A DNA stretch of 64,000 nt from SIRX01 sp965213905 (GCA_965213905.1 OZ243922.1:1674001-1738000), one strand, 5' to 3'. Positions 1 to 8,590 are shown, numbered from the stretch's first letter. Program-made: numbers and translations. Notes: generated by a model not told the origin, from the letters alone.

Positions 1-1
1 A

Positions 2-811
2 TCCTACTACGGAAACGGTGACGGGCTGCACCTGGCGTTCGACTTCGCATTCACCTACTGTCCCTGGGACGCGCGGGCGTTCGCCGGGGCCGTCGAGGAC
101 TGGGAGAAGGCTCTCGGCCCCGAGCTGTGGCCCGACTACACTTTGGGCAACCACGACCAACCACGAGCCCTCAGCCGCTACGGCAGGAAGCTTGGGGGAG
201 ACAGAGAAGGAGACGAGGGCCGCGCGCGGGTCGCCGCGGCGATGTTGCTAACCTTACGGGGCACGCCTTTTCTGTACTATGGAGAGGAGATCGGCATGAA
301 AAACGGCCGTGTCTCCCGCCACCGACTACAGGACCCGGTTGGTAAACGTTACTGGCCGTTCCACCCCGGTAGAGACCCGGCGCGGACCCCGATGCAGTGG
401 AGCGCCGACGCCAACGCCGGCTTCTCCGAAGCTGAGCCCTGGCTGCCGGTCAATGCTGACTACGAGCGGGTAAACGTCGAAGCGCAACAGGAAGACCAGA
501 GCTCGTTGCTCAACTGGTATAAAGCCCTCATCCGGCTCCGCAAACGTGAGCCGGCCCTGCAGACCAGCCGCTACCGGCGCATGGAGAACCTCGCCGACGA
601 AGCCGCGGTTTTCTGCTATACCCGCGAAACGGAGGGGAAAACCATCCTCGTCGCCCTGAACTTTACGAACCGCGAGCAAGGATTGGCCTTGCCCCCTATC
701 GGGCCTTGGAAAGTCTTGCTGGGCGTCCGGCTCACAGAAAGTTGCACCCTCCCACACCGAGTTGTTCTCCGGGGCTACGAGGTCGTGATCGCCTCCAGCG
801 ACAAGTATTGA
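2..811 (+). CDS. GH13 family alpha-glucosidase/oligoglucosidase, C-terminal part
   Basis: The gene enters from the left edge, so only the last 269 codons are visible. The protein shows the GH13 conserved region IV signature GNHDQPR near residue 49 (the histidine-aspartate pair that stabilises the transition state). It continues with a GTPFLYYGEEIGM segment and the TPMQW motif that typify the alpha-glucosidase, oligo-1,6-glucosidase and trehalulose-hydrolase group. The C-terminal 80 residues look like the usual beta-sandwich domain. The family hydrolyses terminal alpha-glucosidic bonds in maltodextrins, isomaltose or related sugars; the exact substrate cannot be read because the catalytic nucleophile region lies outside the window. 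Its stop is 24 bases from the stop of the convergent short-chain dehydrogenase. Confidence 0.9.
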   Translation, partial: SYYGNGDGLHLAFDFAFTYCPWDARAFAGAVEDWEKALGPELWPDYTLGNHDQPRALSRYGRKLGGDREGDEGRARVAAAMLLTLRGTPFLYYGEEIGMKNGRVSRHRLQDPVGKRYWPFHPGRDPARTPMQWSADANAGFSEAEPWLPVNADYERVNVEAQQEDQSSLLNWYKALIRLRKREPALQTSRYRRMENLADEAAVFCYTRETEGKTILVALNFTNREQGLALPPIGPWKVLLGVRLTESCTLPHRVVLRGYEVVIASSDKY

Positions 812-834
812 GGCGACAACACCCGCTAAAGCGG

Positions 835-1734
835 CTACGGCATAGGCTTGCCGCCGGTTACCCCGAGCGTCTCGCCGTTTACGAAGCTGGCTTCTTGGGA
901 GGCCAGGAACACGTAGGCGGGTGCGAGTTCTGCGGGCTGGGCGGGTCGGCCCATCGGGGAGGTGCCGCCGAATTGGGAGACCGTTTCGCCGGGCATCGAG
1001 GCCGGGATGATCGGGGTCCACACCGGGCCAGGTGCCACCGTATTAGCCCGCAGTCCGTATTGCGCAACTTCCAGGGCGAGACCTTTAGTAAAGGAGATGA
1101 TCGCACCCTTCGACGCGGAGTACGGCAGCAGCGTGGGCGACGGCTGGTAGGCCTGGATGGAGCACGAATTCACGAACGAGCCGCCCTCCGGCATGTGCGG
1201 CAGCGCCGCCTGACTCAGCCAGAACATGGCGTAGATGTTTGTCTTGAAAGTCCGGTCGAGCAACTCGGTCGAGACATCCGCGAGGCCGTTGACCGTCATC
1301 TGGTGGGCGGCGTTGTTTACGAGTACGTCTATCTGCCCGAACTCCTCGACGGCTTTGTCTATGATGCCCCGGCAATGGTCTTCGTCCACGATGTCACCGG
1401 GGACTTTTACGGCTTTCCTGCCGGCCTCTTCGACGACCTGGACGGTTTCGTCGGCGTCGGACTCCTCTTCTTCGAGGTAGGAGATCAGGACATCCGCCCC
1501 CTCCCGCGCAAAGGCCAGCGCCACGGCCCGCCCGATGCCGGAGTCCCCGCCGGTAATAACGGTCTTCTTTCCTTCGAGCCGGCCGAAACCCTGGTAGGTG
1601 TCGTACCCGTAGTCGGGTTTTGGACCCATCTCCGACTCGAAACCGGGGTGCTGGTCCATCTGACTCTGCTCCCCAAACTCCGGTTGAGGGTATTGTTCTT
1701 TCGGGTCTTGCTGGCGGGTTTGGTCTTCGTTCAT
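835..1734 (-). CDS. SDR family oxidoreductase, YghA/GSP39 general-stress type
   Basis: A 299-residue short-chain dehydrogenase with a 50-residue hydrophilic N-terminal extension rich in Gln, Pro and Asp, as in the general-stress SDRs (YghA, B. subtilis GSP39 type). The cofactor glycine motif TGGDSGIG is at residues 61-68, NNAA at 140-143, and the catalytic Tyr205-x3-Lys209 in YSASKGA. The ATG is preceded by GGAGG at a good distance. These proteins are predicted cytosolic NAD(P)H-dependent reductases of aldehydes or ketones; the substrate is not known. It lies downstream of another SDR gene on the same strand but with an 86-base gap, so it may have its own promoter. Confidence 0.9.
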   Translation of the reverse strand: MNEDQTRQQDPKEQYPQPEFGEQSQMDQHPGFESEMGPKPDYGYDTYQGFGRLEGKKTVITGGDSGIGRAVALAFAREGADVLISYLEEEESDADETVQVVEEAGRKAVKVPGDIVDEDHCRGIIDKAVEEFGQIDVLVNNAAHQMTVNGLADVSTELLDRTFKTNIYAMFWLSQAALPHMPEGGSFVNSCSIQAYQPSPTLLPYSASKGAIISFTKGLALEVAQYGLRANTVAPGPVWTPIIPASMPGETVSQFGGTSPMGRPAQPAELAPAYVFLASQEASFVNGETLGVTGGKPMP

Positions 1735-1820
1735 CCGGTCCTCCGGTTCTGGGTGGCTGGGTTAGAACTTTCTGCTCCGGACCTCTTGCCCGTTAGAAAC
1801 GCCGGCCAAACGCAGGAACA

Positions 1821-2660
1821 CTACTTATTCGGTGTATCTACCCGTTCGCCACGGCCGACGAACTCGTCCATCGAGGCGTTGATGCCCAAGAAGTCCATAA
1901 TCCGGTCGAACAAATCCACGGGCAGCAGCCGCAGGACGGGAACCATATTGACGACGAACGGCATCTTTAACTCTTGCCGGTCCTTCTGAATAGCTTTTAC
2001 TATGAGATCCGTGACCTCATCCTGTTCGAGGATTGGCAGTACGCGCCGGAAGCGGGTCTTGACGCCCTCGAACATCCCGGTGTCCACGTAGAAGGGCTCG
2101 ATGAGGGTGGTTTTTACATCCCGGTGGCCGGTCTTTTTCAACTCGACGCGCAGCGACTCGGTAAAGCCGATGGCGGCGTGTTTGCTCGCGGAGTAGTCAG
2201 CCTGTTTGTCTACTCCTAAAAGCCCGGCGGCCGAGGCGACCGTTACGACGTGACCGCTACCCCGTTCTAGCATGTCCGGGAGGAAAGACTTCGTCATCCA
2301 GAAGAGCGCCAAAACGTTGACCCCGATAACAGCCTCTATCTTCTCGTCCGGGGTGTCCATGAGCCGGCGGCCGGAGACGATGCCGGCGTTGTTGATAAGG
2401 ATGTCTACCTTGCCGACCGACTCGTGTACCTCCCCAGCCGTGCGGTACACCTCCTCGCGGTCGGATACGTCGCAGACGAAGCCGTGGGCGTCCCGGCCGG
2501 TTTGGGCCCGGATCTCTTCTACCACCGCGTTCAGCGCGCCGGCGTCTAAATCGTAGACTACGACCGTGCCGCCGCGCCGTGCCATTTTGAGCGCCAGCAG
2601 CCGGCCTATTCCGCTCGCGCCCCCGGTAATGACCACGGTTTTGCCGGGGATCCCGGTCAC
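1821..2660 (-). CDS. SDR family NAD(P)-dependent oxidoreductase, 17-beta-HSD11/retinol-dehydrogenase like
   Basis: Short-chain dehydrogenase of 279 residues when started at the GTG at 2660, chosen because GGAGG lies five bases upstream; an in-frame TTG at 2672 overlaps that site. The sequence has TGGASGIG near residue 12, NNAG, a serine, and YSASKHA with the catalytic Tyr and Lys. The extended C-terminal tail with a hydrophobic VVNMVPVLRLLP stretch resembles the membrane- or lipid-associated SDR16C/17-beta-HSD11 type that oxidises retinol, sterols or long-chain alcohols. It is tightly spaced after the aldehyde dehydrogenase (18 bases), so alcohol-to-aldehyde-to-acid oxidation by neighbouring enzymes is plausible but not shown. 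Confidence 0.88.
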   Translation of the reverse strand: MTGIPGKTVVITGGASGIGRLLALKMARRGGTVVVYDLDAGALNAVVEEIRAQTGRDAHGFVCDVSDREEVYRTAGEVHESVGKVDILINNAGIVSGRRLMDTPDEKIEAVIGVNVLALFWMTKSFLPDMLERGSGHVVTVASAAGLLGVDKQADYSASKHAAIGFTESLRVELKKTGHRDVKTTLIEPFYVDTGMFEGVKTRFRRVLPILEQDEVTDLIVKAIQKDRQELKMPFVVNMVPVLRLLPVDLFDRIMDFLGINASMDEFVGRGERVDTPNK

Positions 2661-2678
2661 GCCAACCTCCAAACCCGT

Positions 2679-4253
2679 CTAACGAATACCGGGTGTCCTG
2701 CGCAGAATTTTTAGGGCCCCGCCCATCAGGCGGGCATATCGTTCCTCACTTATGCCCGGAGGCGCCGCCACGGGGAAACCCCTCTGCACCGCGACCGTCT
2801 GGCTCTCCGTGTACTTCTGTATCCCGTGCGCCCCGTGCCGCCGCCCGACCCCGGAGTCTTTGAACCCGCCCATCGGGGCGTCCAGCGACGCCCAAGCCGC
2901 GGCATAAGCTTCGTTCACGTTCACCGTACCAGCCTCCAGGCGCGTCGCGAGCCCGCTGCCTTTCTCCAAATCCTCCGCCCAGACGCTGAAGTTCAGCCCG
3001 TAAGGACTGTCGTTGGACTTTTCGACGGCTTCTTCTAGCGTGTCAAACTTATATAACGCTGCTACGGGTCCGAAAGTCTCTTCGGCGTGGAGCGTCGTGT
3101 TTTCGCCGACTTCTTCGAGGATGGTCGGTTCGTAAAAGTAGGGGCCGAGGTCCGGGCGGGGCCGGGCGCCGGTGAGGACTTTCGCGCCCTTGTTCGTTGC
3201 GTCCTCGACGTGTTCATTTACGCGCCCGAGCTGATCGGCGGAGACCAGAGTTCCCATGTCCGCGCCGTAGTCGAGGCCCGGGCCGAGCTTCATATTGCGG
3301 ATGTGCTCCACGAAGCGGCGTTTGAACTCCTCGAAGATACCGGATTGAACGTAGAGGCGTTCCATGGAGATGCAGAGTTGACCGCTATTAGAGAAGATGG
3401 CCCGCTCGGCGCCGGGGATGGTTTTTCCGAGGTCGGCATCGTCTAGCACGATCATGGCGTTCTTACCACCAAGTTCCATCGAGTAGTCTATGAGCCGTTC
3501 GGCGGCCTGCCGCGCCACGATGCGTCCCACGCGGGTGCTGCCGGTAAACATCACGAAGTCTACGTTTTTCACGAGAGGTTCGCCGAGCTCCGTGCCGTAG
3601 CCGGTGACGACCTGAACGAGGCCCTCCGGCAGCCCGGCTTCGTGGAGGAGGTCCACGGCCCACACGGCGGAGTACGGCGTTTTCTCGTCGGGTTTTATGA
3701 GCGCGCCGTTGCCGGCCAGGAGTGCGGGTATGGCGTCGGAGATCCCCAGGGAGAGCGGGTAGTTCCACGGCACGATAAAGCCCGCGACGCCCAGGGGGTG
3801 ACGATATTCCCGGGTGGCGGTCAGGAGCGGGAACGCACCCTGGCGGCGGCGGGGTTTGAGGTATTTCTCGGCGGTGTTGGCATAGTATCGGGCAGTGATG
3901 GCGGTGTCGAGGACTTCCTCGAAAGCGTGCTTGCGGGCCTTGCCGTTCTCCGATTGGATCAGGTCGAGCACTTCTCCCTGGCGGTCCAGCACCAGGTCGT
4001 GGAACCGCAAGAAGATCCTCTTGCGTTCCGGAAAAGACGTTTCGGCCCACCGCTCTTGGACCGTTCGACTCCGGCGGTCCGCTTCCTCCACGTCCTCCGG
4101 TACGCATCGGGGCACGTGGCCCAGTGTATCGCCCGTGAACGGAGCCTCGACGGCTATCTCTTCGCGGTTGCCCGCGGTGGTGATGCGGCCCGTCAGCCGG
4201 TTCAGAAGGCCTTTCCCGGTGGGCCTTTCGTCGGTTCTCGGCTTTGTATCCAA
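2679..4253 (-). CDS. Aldehyde dehydrogenase, succinate-semialdehyde type
   Basis: 524-residue NAD(P)+-dependent aldehyde dehydrogenase. Visible motifs are GFIVPWNYPL (cofactor-pocket), FTGSTRVG, MELGGKN with the general-base glutamate, and NSGQLCIS with the catalytic cysteine. The arrangement best matches succinate-semialdehyde dehydrogenases (GabD-like) among the actinobacterial ALDHs; a broader fatty-aldehyde role is possible given its neighbours. The start is a TTG five bases after the stop of the upstream flavoprotein gene, so the genes are almost certainly co-transcribed and translationally coupled. The reaction oxidises an aldehyde to its carboxylate in the cytosol. Confidence 0.9.
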   Translation of the reverse strand: MDTKPRTDERPTGKGLLNRLTGRITTAGNREEIAVEAPFTGDTLGHVPRCVPEDVEEADRRSRTVQERWAETSFPERKRIFLRFHDLVLDRQGEVLDLIQSENGKARKHAFEEVLDTAITARYYANTAEKYLKPRRRQGAFPLLTATREYRHPLGVAGFIVPWNYPLSLGISDAIPALLAGNGALIKPDEKTPYSAVWAVDLLHEAGLPEGLVQVVTGYGTELGEPLVKNVDFVMFTGSTRVGRIVARQAAERLIDYSMELGGKNAMIVLDDADLGKTIPGAERAIFSNSGQLCISMERLYVQSGIFEEFKRRFVEHIRNMKLGPGLDYGADMGTLVSADQLGRVNEHVEDATNKGAKVLTGARPRPDLGPYFYEPTILEEVGENTTLHAEETFGPVAALYKFDTLEEAVEKSNDSPYGLNFSVWAEDLEKGSGLATRLEAGTVNVNEAYAAAWASLDAPMGGFKDSGVGRRHGAHGIQKYTESQTVAVQRGFPVAAPPGISEERYARLMGGALKILRRTPGIR

Positions 4254-4257
4254 GATC

Positions 4258-5799
4258 TCACCTTACCTTTACGCGGCGCAGCCGGACGTCTGTCAGGGCG
4301 GAGCGGGCGGCGGCGTCGCCGGGGACGCCGTGAACCGCGCCACCGGGAAAGGCCGAGGCGCTCCCGACGAACAGGCCGCGCACGGGGGTCCGGTAGGGTG
4401 AGAGGGCAGGGATGGGCCGGAAGAATAACTGGTCCGGGGCCTGGCTACCGGCGTTCACATCCCCACCGACCAGGTTACGGTTTTGGTTCTCCAGCCCTAC
4501 CGGGGTTATTACGTGCCGCTCTAGTATTAAATCCCGGAACCCCGGTGCGAACCGTTCTATCTGGCTCTCCATGCGTTCGACGTGCTCTTCGGTGTGTTTG
4601 TTCCAGTCCACGCCGCGCGGGACGTGGGTGTAGGCCCAGAAAGTATGGTGGCCCTCCGGGGCGCGGGAGGTGTCGGCGACCGAGGGTTGGGCGGCGAGCA
4701 TAAACGGCTTCTCCGGCAGATAGCCGAGCTTTTCCCGGGAGATGTTTTCGTCCAGCTCCTGGGTTCCGCCGCCGATGTGGAGCGTGCCGGCCCCCCGCGC
4801 CGCTTCGTATTCCCAGGGGATCGGCCCGGAGAGGGCGTGGTCTATCTTCAGCGACCCCGGACCGTAGCGGAAGCGGGCCATTCTCTTTTTGTAGGAATCC
4901 GGCAGGAGGCCATCGGAGATACCGAGTAGCCCGTGTGGGGTCACGTCACAGACGGCTAGGCTGGTCCGGACCTCCTCTCCGCCGGTCACCACGCCCGTTA
5001 CCCGGCCGTTCCGGGCCAGGACTTCCTCGACCGGGGAGCTTGTCCGGATCTCACCTCCCAGGCTCTCGAAGTAACTTGCCAGCGCCCCCGACAGCCGGCC
5101 GGAGCCGCCCTCGGCGACCGGCCAGCCGGCGACGTGGCCGAGCAGGTTCAGGTAGAAACCGAAAATGGCGCTTCCGGCGGCGCCCGGTGCCACGTCCCCG
5201 TGCAGCGCCGTGCCGTAGAACCAGGCCTTCGCCCCGTCGCCGGAGAAAAGCTCGTCCGCCAGCGCCGCCGCGGGCTGGAGTACCACCCGCCCCGTCTCCA
5301 GCGAACCTTTGTAGCCGAGCCTCAGCGCCGCCCGCAGGCCACCCCACACCGGCGGAAACCCTTCCATCATCGCCTTTTTGAGTACGTCCCAGTTCTCCAC
5401 GTAAGGCGAGATGAACTCTTTCCAACTCTCGCCGTCGCCGGGACGCAGGCCGTCGAGAGAATTGGCGGTGAGATCTAGCTCCTTATAGAGCGAGGCCCCG
5501 CGTCCTCCGTCCAGTACGTGAGACATCGCCACCTCCGGGTGGATGAAGCGGAGGCCGTGTTTCTCCAGCGGCATCCGGGAGAAGACGGGCGAGGCGGCGC
5601 CTGCGGGGTAGACGGAGGAGTAGGTGTCGTGCAAAAAGCCGGGAAGGGTGAGCTCGTCGGTTTTTACCGCCCCCCCGATCCGGTCCTCCGCCTCCACGAG
5701 CAGTACCGAGAGGTCCGCTTCGGCGAGCCTTATGGCCGCCGCGAGACCGTTCGGGCCGGCACCGACGACCACCGCGTCGTAAGAGTAGGAACCGCTCAT
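4258..5799 (-). CDS. Phytoene dehydrogenase-like FAD-dependent oxidoreductase
   Basis: Flavoprotein of the CrtI/retinol-saturase/PYROXD2 group. The N-terminal FAD fold is VVVGAGPNGLAAAIRLAEA, followed by the glutamate-containing VEAEDRIGGAV. I take the ATG at 5799 because the FAD motif then begins within ten residues as in relatives; an upstream in-frame GTG at 5889 would add 30 low-complexity residues, and neither start has a strong ribosome site. C-terminal FPGGAVHGVPG matches the FAD-contacting motif of this family. No other carotenoid genes are in the window, so a carotenoid substrate is only one possibility; a lipid or hydrocarbon-chain desaturation/saturation role with the adjacent aldehyde and alcohol dehydrogenases is an alternative. 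Confidence 0.85.
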   Translation of the reverse strand: MSGSYSYDAVVVGAGPNGLAAAIRLAEADLSVLLVEAEDRIGGAVKTDELTLPGFLHDTYSSVYPAGAASPVFSRMPLEKHGLRFIHPEVAMSHVLDGGRGASLYKELDLTANSLDGLRPGDGESWKEFISPYVENWDVLKKAMMEGFPPVWGGLRAALRLGYKGSLETGRVVLQPAAALADELFSGDGAKAWFYGTALHGDVAPGAAGSAIFGFYLNLLGHVAGWPVAEGGSGRLSGALASYFESLGGEIRTSSPVEEVLARNGRVTGVVTGGEEVRTSLAVCDVTPHGLLGISDGLLPDSYKKRMARFRYGPGSLKIDHALSGPIPWEYEAARGAGTLHIGGGTQELDENISREKLGYLPEKPFMLAAQPSVADTSRAPEGHHTFWAYTHVPRGVDWNKHTEEHVERMESQIERFAPGFRDLILERHVITPVGLENQNRNLVGGDVNAGSQAPDQLFFRPIPALSPYRTPVRGLFVGSASAFPGGAVHGVPGDAAARSALTDVRLRRVKVR

Positions 5800-5901
5800 C
5801 GTTCTGGAGTCTCGTCTGCCGGCGGTGTCACGCGGTGCATCATTACACAGGGCACGGCTTTCGGGTTCGGGGACGGGCTGCGATTCCACGTGGCGGGCTT
5901 T

Positions 5902-6609
5902 TTAGGCAAAGATCACCCCGGCGGTTATGACGCTTATGGTGCAGAAGTTGAAGGTTCCGTGCGCGACTATTGGGGACAGCAAGCTATCCGTTCTGGCGTA
6001 CAGCCAGCAGAACACCATGGCTATCGTAAAGAGGCCGGGCACGAGCACGGGAGAGAGGTGTATCGTGGCGAAGATCGCCGAGGAGACAACGGCGGCGGCC
6101 ACCGTCGCGACCCGTTGGGCGGATGCGGCGCCGTCTTTACCCGGCGCGAGTTTGCCGGAGAGCAGACGCCCGGCCCACCGCAAGCCGCCGAAAATCGCGC
6201 CGCGGTTTACGAACTCCTCGACCACGGGCGTCATTACCGCCACCACCAACACGACGCCCAGGGCCGCGAGCACGCCCTCCCGGGTCGTCCACTGTTCTAC
6301 CGCCCGGAAGATCGGCTCCTGGGCCGAGTTGTCCGCCGCGTAACCGAGGCGCCGAAACACCCACGCCGTCGCCCCGAATATCGGCAGGCTGAGGAAAAAA
6401 AGCGCGAGCCCCGAAGCAAAACCTTTCAGGACGCTGCCGCTGGCCCCGTCAGCCGGCCGGCGGATACCCAGCGCTTTCAACGAGTAGCTGTATTTCCTCC
6501 CGGTGACGCGCAACACCAGGACCCCGGCCCAAAACAACCCCAGGGCCATCGAAAATAAAATGACGTTCTGTAGGGCTATAAGCCCGAATAACTGAGCTGG
6601 ATCGTTCAT
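5902..6609 (-). CDS. CPBP family intramembrane glutamic endopeptidase
   Basis: A 235-residue polytopic membrane protein with about six to seven hydrophobic segments. The Abi/CPBP (CAAX protease) motifs are present: EEFVNRG (motif 1 glutamates plus arginine), FATIHLSP (motif 2 histidine) and HGTFN (motif 3). The family contains Rce1-like proteases and bacterial proteases with roles in bacteriocin self-immunity or signal-protein cleavage; the substrate here is unknown. The ATG at 6609 has CGGAG six bases upstream and is preferred to an in-frame TTG at 6648. It precedes the flavoprotein gene on the same strand. Confidence 0.88.
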   Translation of the reverse strand: MNDPAQLFGLIALQNVILFSMALGLFWAGVLVLRVTGRKYSYSLKALGIRRPADGASGSVLKGFASGLALFFLSLPIFGATAWVFRRLGYAADNSAQEPIFRAVEQWTTREGVLAALGVVLVVAVMTPVVEEFVNRGAIFGGLRWAGRLLSGKLAPGKDGAASAQRVATVAAAVVSSAIFATIHLSPVLVPGLFTIAMVFCWLYARTDSLLSPIVAHGTFNFCTISVITAGVIFA

Positions 6610-6784
6610 TGCTTCTCCGAGACCTCCCGGGTCTAAAGGCGGCGCCAACCGCCAAACCTATAAAGAAGATTGTACCCGCCGGGAGGCCCGGAAGGCGTAT
6701 GAAACTGCACAAAAAGCGCGGTAGAAAAACTGGTCGAGCAGGAACCTCCGGGTGCGGGTCCTGCGCCGCGCCCCGTCAAACTAC

Positions 6785-7171
6785 TCAGCCGCCACCGCCC
6801 ACCTCTCGCCGACGCATGGGCATGGCGTCAATGCGCCGGAAGACCTCCTGCGCCGGGACCGGAGTTTCGCCGCGGAACTTCTCTCCACCATCTTTACCGA
6901 CTAGCAGAACGACGAACCCGTCGTGTCCCACCCCGAGGTCTTCCCGGAGTTTTTCTTCGTCTTGCGCGGGTATCGGGGTTTCGTCCAACCTTCCGGTTTC
7001 GCGGCCCGGGGCCCCCGGGAGGCCCGGGAACTCGCCGAGCAGCAAGTCTCGGTCCTCGAAGTCCGGTTCCAGTCCTTTTAGCAGCCGTAGCTGGTCTTCG
7101 TACTCCCCGGAAGCGGACGAGGCGAAGATCAAGAACAGGCGGTTTTTCCACTTGTAGGGTGAAAGGTCCAC
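6785..7171 (-). CDS. DUF4174 domain-containing protein (thioredoxin-like fold)
   Basis: 128 residues from the GTG at 7171, chosen because GGAAGGAG lies eight bases upstream. The sequence follows the DUF4174 pattern: an opening LSPYKWKNRLFLIFA strand, a middle RLLKGLEPDFEDRDLLL segment, and the closing VVLLVGKDGGEKFR with DAMPMRRRE. This family is generally thought to adopt a thioredoxin-like fold without the CxxC pair; no cysteines are seen at redox positions here. It is transcribed divergently from the DsbA-like selenoprotein gene 63 bases away, suggesting a shared promoter region and a common redox or oxidative-stress theme. Function is otherwise unknown. Confidence 0.85.
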   Translation of the reverse strand: MDLSPYKWKNRLFLIFASSASGEYEDQLRLLKGLEPDFEDRDLLLGEFPGLPGAPGRETGRLDETPIPAQDEEKLREDLGVGHDGFVVLLVGKDGGEKFRGETPVPAQEVFRRIDAMPMRRREVGGGG

Positions 7172-7234
7172 GATAGGTTCTCCTTCCGGTTGGTAGTATC
7201 CGGATGAGCCTAACCTGATTTGGAGGAGCATTTT

Positions 7235-7858
7235 GTGAAAGAGCCGGTGCGTTTTACCGTCTACTCCGACTACTTGTGACCGTGGTGCTTTAACGGGGCC
7301 GTGCGCCTCGAAAAGATAGAAGCCGAGTACCCGGAGACCGTAGAGGTGGTGTGGAAGAGCTTTATGCTACGCCCCACGCCGCAGCCGCGCAGCCTCGTGC
7401 AGCACCGCGAGTACACCCGGAGCTGGCTGAACCCGGCGTCGCAGCCGGAATCCGGGGAGTTCCAGGTCTGGGCCACGGAGAACCCGCCGCCGACGCACAG
7501 CGTCCCGGCGCTGGTCGCGGGCAAAGCCGCCGCGACTTTCGGAGACGGGGCGTTTCACCGTTTTCACCTGGAGACGATGGGGGCGTACTTCAGCGGGAAC
7601 CGCACGATCTCCGACCCCGACGTGCTGACGGACGTCGCGGCTACGGTGGAGATCCCCCCGGACGAGTTTCGTGGTCGGCTGGAGAGCGACTGGCAGGCGT
7701 TCGAGGAACAGGTATTCGCCGAGCACACCGAGGCGGTGAGCCTCGGCGTTACCGGCATTCCTTCGGTGGTGGTGGACGACGCGCTCTTAATCCCCGGCGC
7801 GGTGGAGGCCGACGTTTACCGGCGCGTTATCCGGGACCGGCTGGCGTTCAGAGAATAG
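7235..7858 (+). CDS. DsbA/FrnE-family oxidoreductase with in-frame TGA, probable selenoprotein (Sec15)
   Basis: Reading from GTG 7235 (GGAGGAG six bases upstream) gives 14 codons ending YSDYL, then TGA at 7277-7279, then PWCFNGAVRLEK and an uninterrupted frame to 7858. Related FrnE/2-hydroxychromene-carboxylate-isomerase-like DsbA proteins have CPWC at this place, so the TGA replaces the first, nucleophilic cysteine, giving U-P-W-C at residues 15-18. The cis-proline motif TGIPSVVV near the end is intact. Total length 207 residues, normal for the family. A bacterial-SECIS-like hairpin lies at 7284-7307. The likely role is thiol-disulfide exchange. No signal peptide is seen, so it is probably cytosolic. 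An ordinary ORF caller would start it after the TGA and lose the active site. Confidence 0.88.
7284..7307 (+). promoter_or_regulatory. Candidate bacterial SECIS hairpin of the DsbA-like gene
   Basis: Just after the TGA at 7277-7279 the RNA can form a 5-bp stem (7284-7288 with 7303-7307, one G-U pair), a four-base 5' bulge TTTA (7289-7292), a 3-bp upper stem (7293-7295 with 7300-7302) and a four-base loop GGGC (7296-7299). The loop begins 17 bases after the TGA. Bulged U plus G at the start of a small apical loop at this distance are the features expected of bacterial SECIS elements that recruit SelB. Confidence 0.6.
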
Positions 7859-7864
7859 CTGCGG

Positions 7865-8590
7865 CTACGCGCTCTTTAGCTTGCGGGTCTCGCTGAGGGC
7901 TTCGCTGTAGCCGTTTGTCAGCTCCTGGTAAGAGTCCACTTCTTCCGCGGCTTCGTCGTCGCCGCTTCCTTTGAGCCGCTTTTTGAGCGCGACGGTGGTG
8001 AAGTAGACGCCCTGGTAGTAGGGGACGAGTTGCTCCAGGGTGATCGGTGGCCGGTCCGGGCGCACGCTGTCCCTTTGGGCTTCGTCCGCCGAAAGAGAGA
8101 CTTCCGGCTCTCGTTTTTCGGGGCTTTCGGCATCGTCTAGGGTATCTAGCGCCGAGAAGATCTCTGCGTCTCCGGGCCTGTCGGCGAAGTCGTTGCCGGC
8201 GTAGGCGTACCGGACTTCTCCCGGGCGATCTACCACGAGGATCGCGGGTATCGCGACGCCTTCGTCTTTGTTCCACAAGTCGCAGAGCTTGCTCAAGTCA
8301 CCCCGCGCGTCGCCCAGGAGCGGAAATGGAAGTTCCAGCTTTTCGGCCATGGACCCGTTGTGGTCCGGCGGGTCTACGCTGATGCCCGCGAGGCGGACCC
8401 CGCGATTTTCGAACTCTTCGTACTCCCTGGCAAAGCTACCTAGCTGCCCGTTGCAGTACGGTCACCAGTCGCCCCGGTAGAAGACCAGCACCACCGGGCC
8501 TCCGGAGAGCTGTTCGTCCAGGTTCCAATTTTCGCCGTTTTGATCCGGCAACTCGAAAGCCGGCATTTTGTCTCCGACGCTTATAGCCAC
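7865..8590 (-). CDS. Peroxiredoxin-like AhpC/TSA protein with in-frame TGA, probable selenoprotein (Sec43)
   Basis: From GTG 8590 (AAAGGAG six bases upstream) the frame reads a peroxiredoxin-like thioredoxin fold, VLVFYRGDW, then TGA at 8464-8462, then PYCNGQLGSF and on to the stop at 7865. The family motif is FYRGDWCPYC, so the TGA stands at the first redox cysteine, giving U-P-Y-C at residues 43-46. Length is 241 residues including a C-terminal helical tail of about 80 residues after the thioredoxin core. The remaining fold (ISVDPPDHN, LLGDARGDL, PAILVVD) is intact, arguing against a decayed gene. Expected role: reduction of peroxides or a thiol partner. The gene is convergent with the DsbA-like selenoprotein, stop to stop with six bases between. 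Confidence 0.88.
8429..8448 (-). promoter_or_regulatory. Candidate bacterial SECIS hairpin of the peroxiredoxin-like gene
   Basis: On the minus strand, about 20 bases after the TGA, the sequence GGC-AGCT-AGGT-AGCT-TT-GCC folds into a 3-bp lower stem, a TT bulge on the 3' side, a perfect 4-bp upper stem and an AGGT apical loop. The AGGT loop resembles the start of the loop of the E. coli fdhF SECIS. It lies wholly in the coding frame, as bacterial SECIS elements do. Confidence 0.6.

Noticed and set aside
8462..8464. Pseudogene interpretation of the interrupted peroxiredoxin gene
   Set aside because: The single stop is TGA, lies exactly at the redox cysteine, and the neighbour shows the same event; the rest of the frame is intact.
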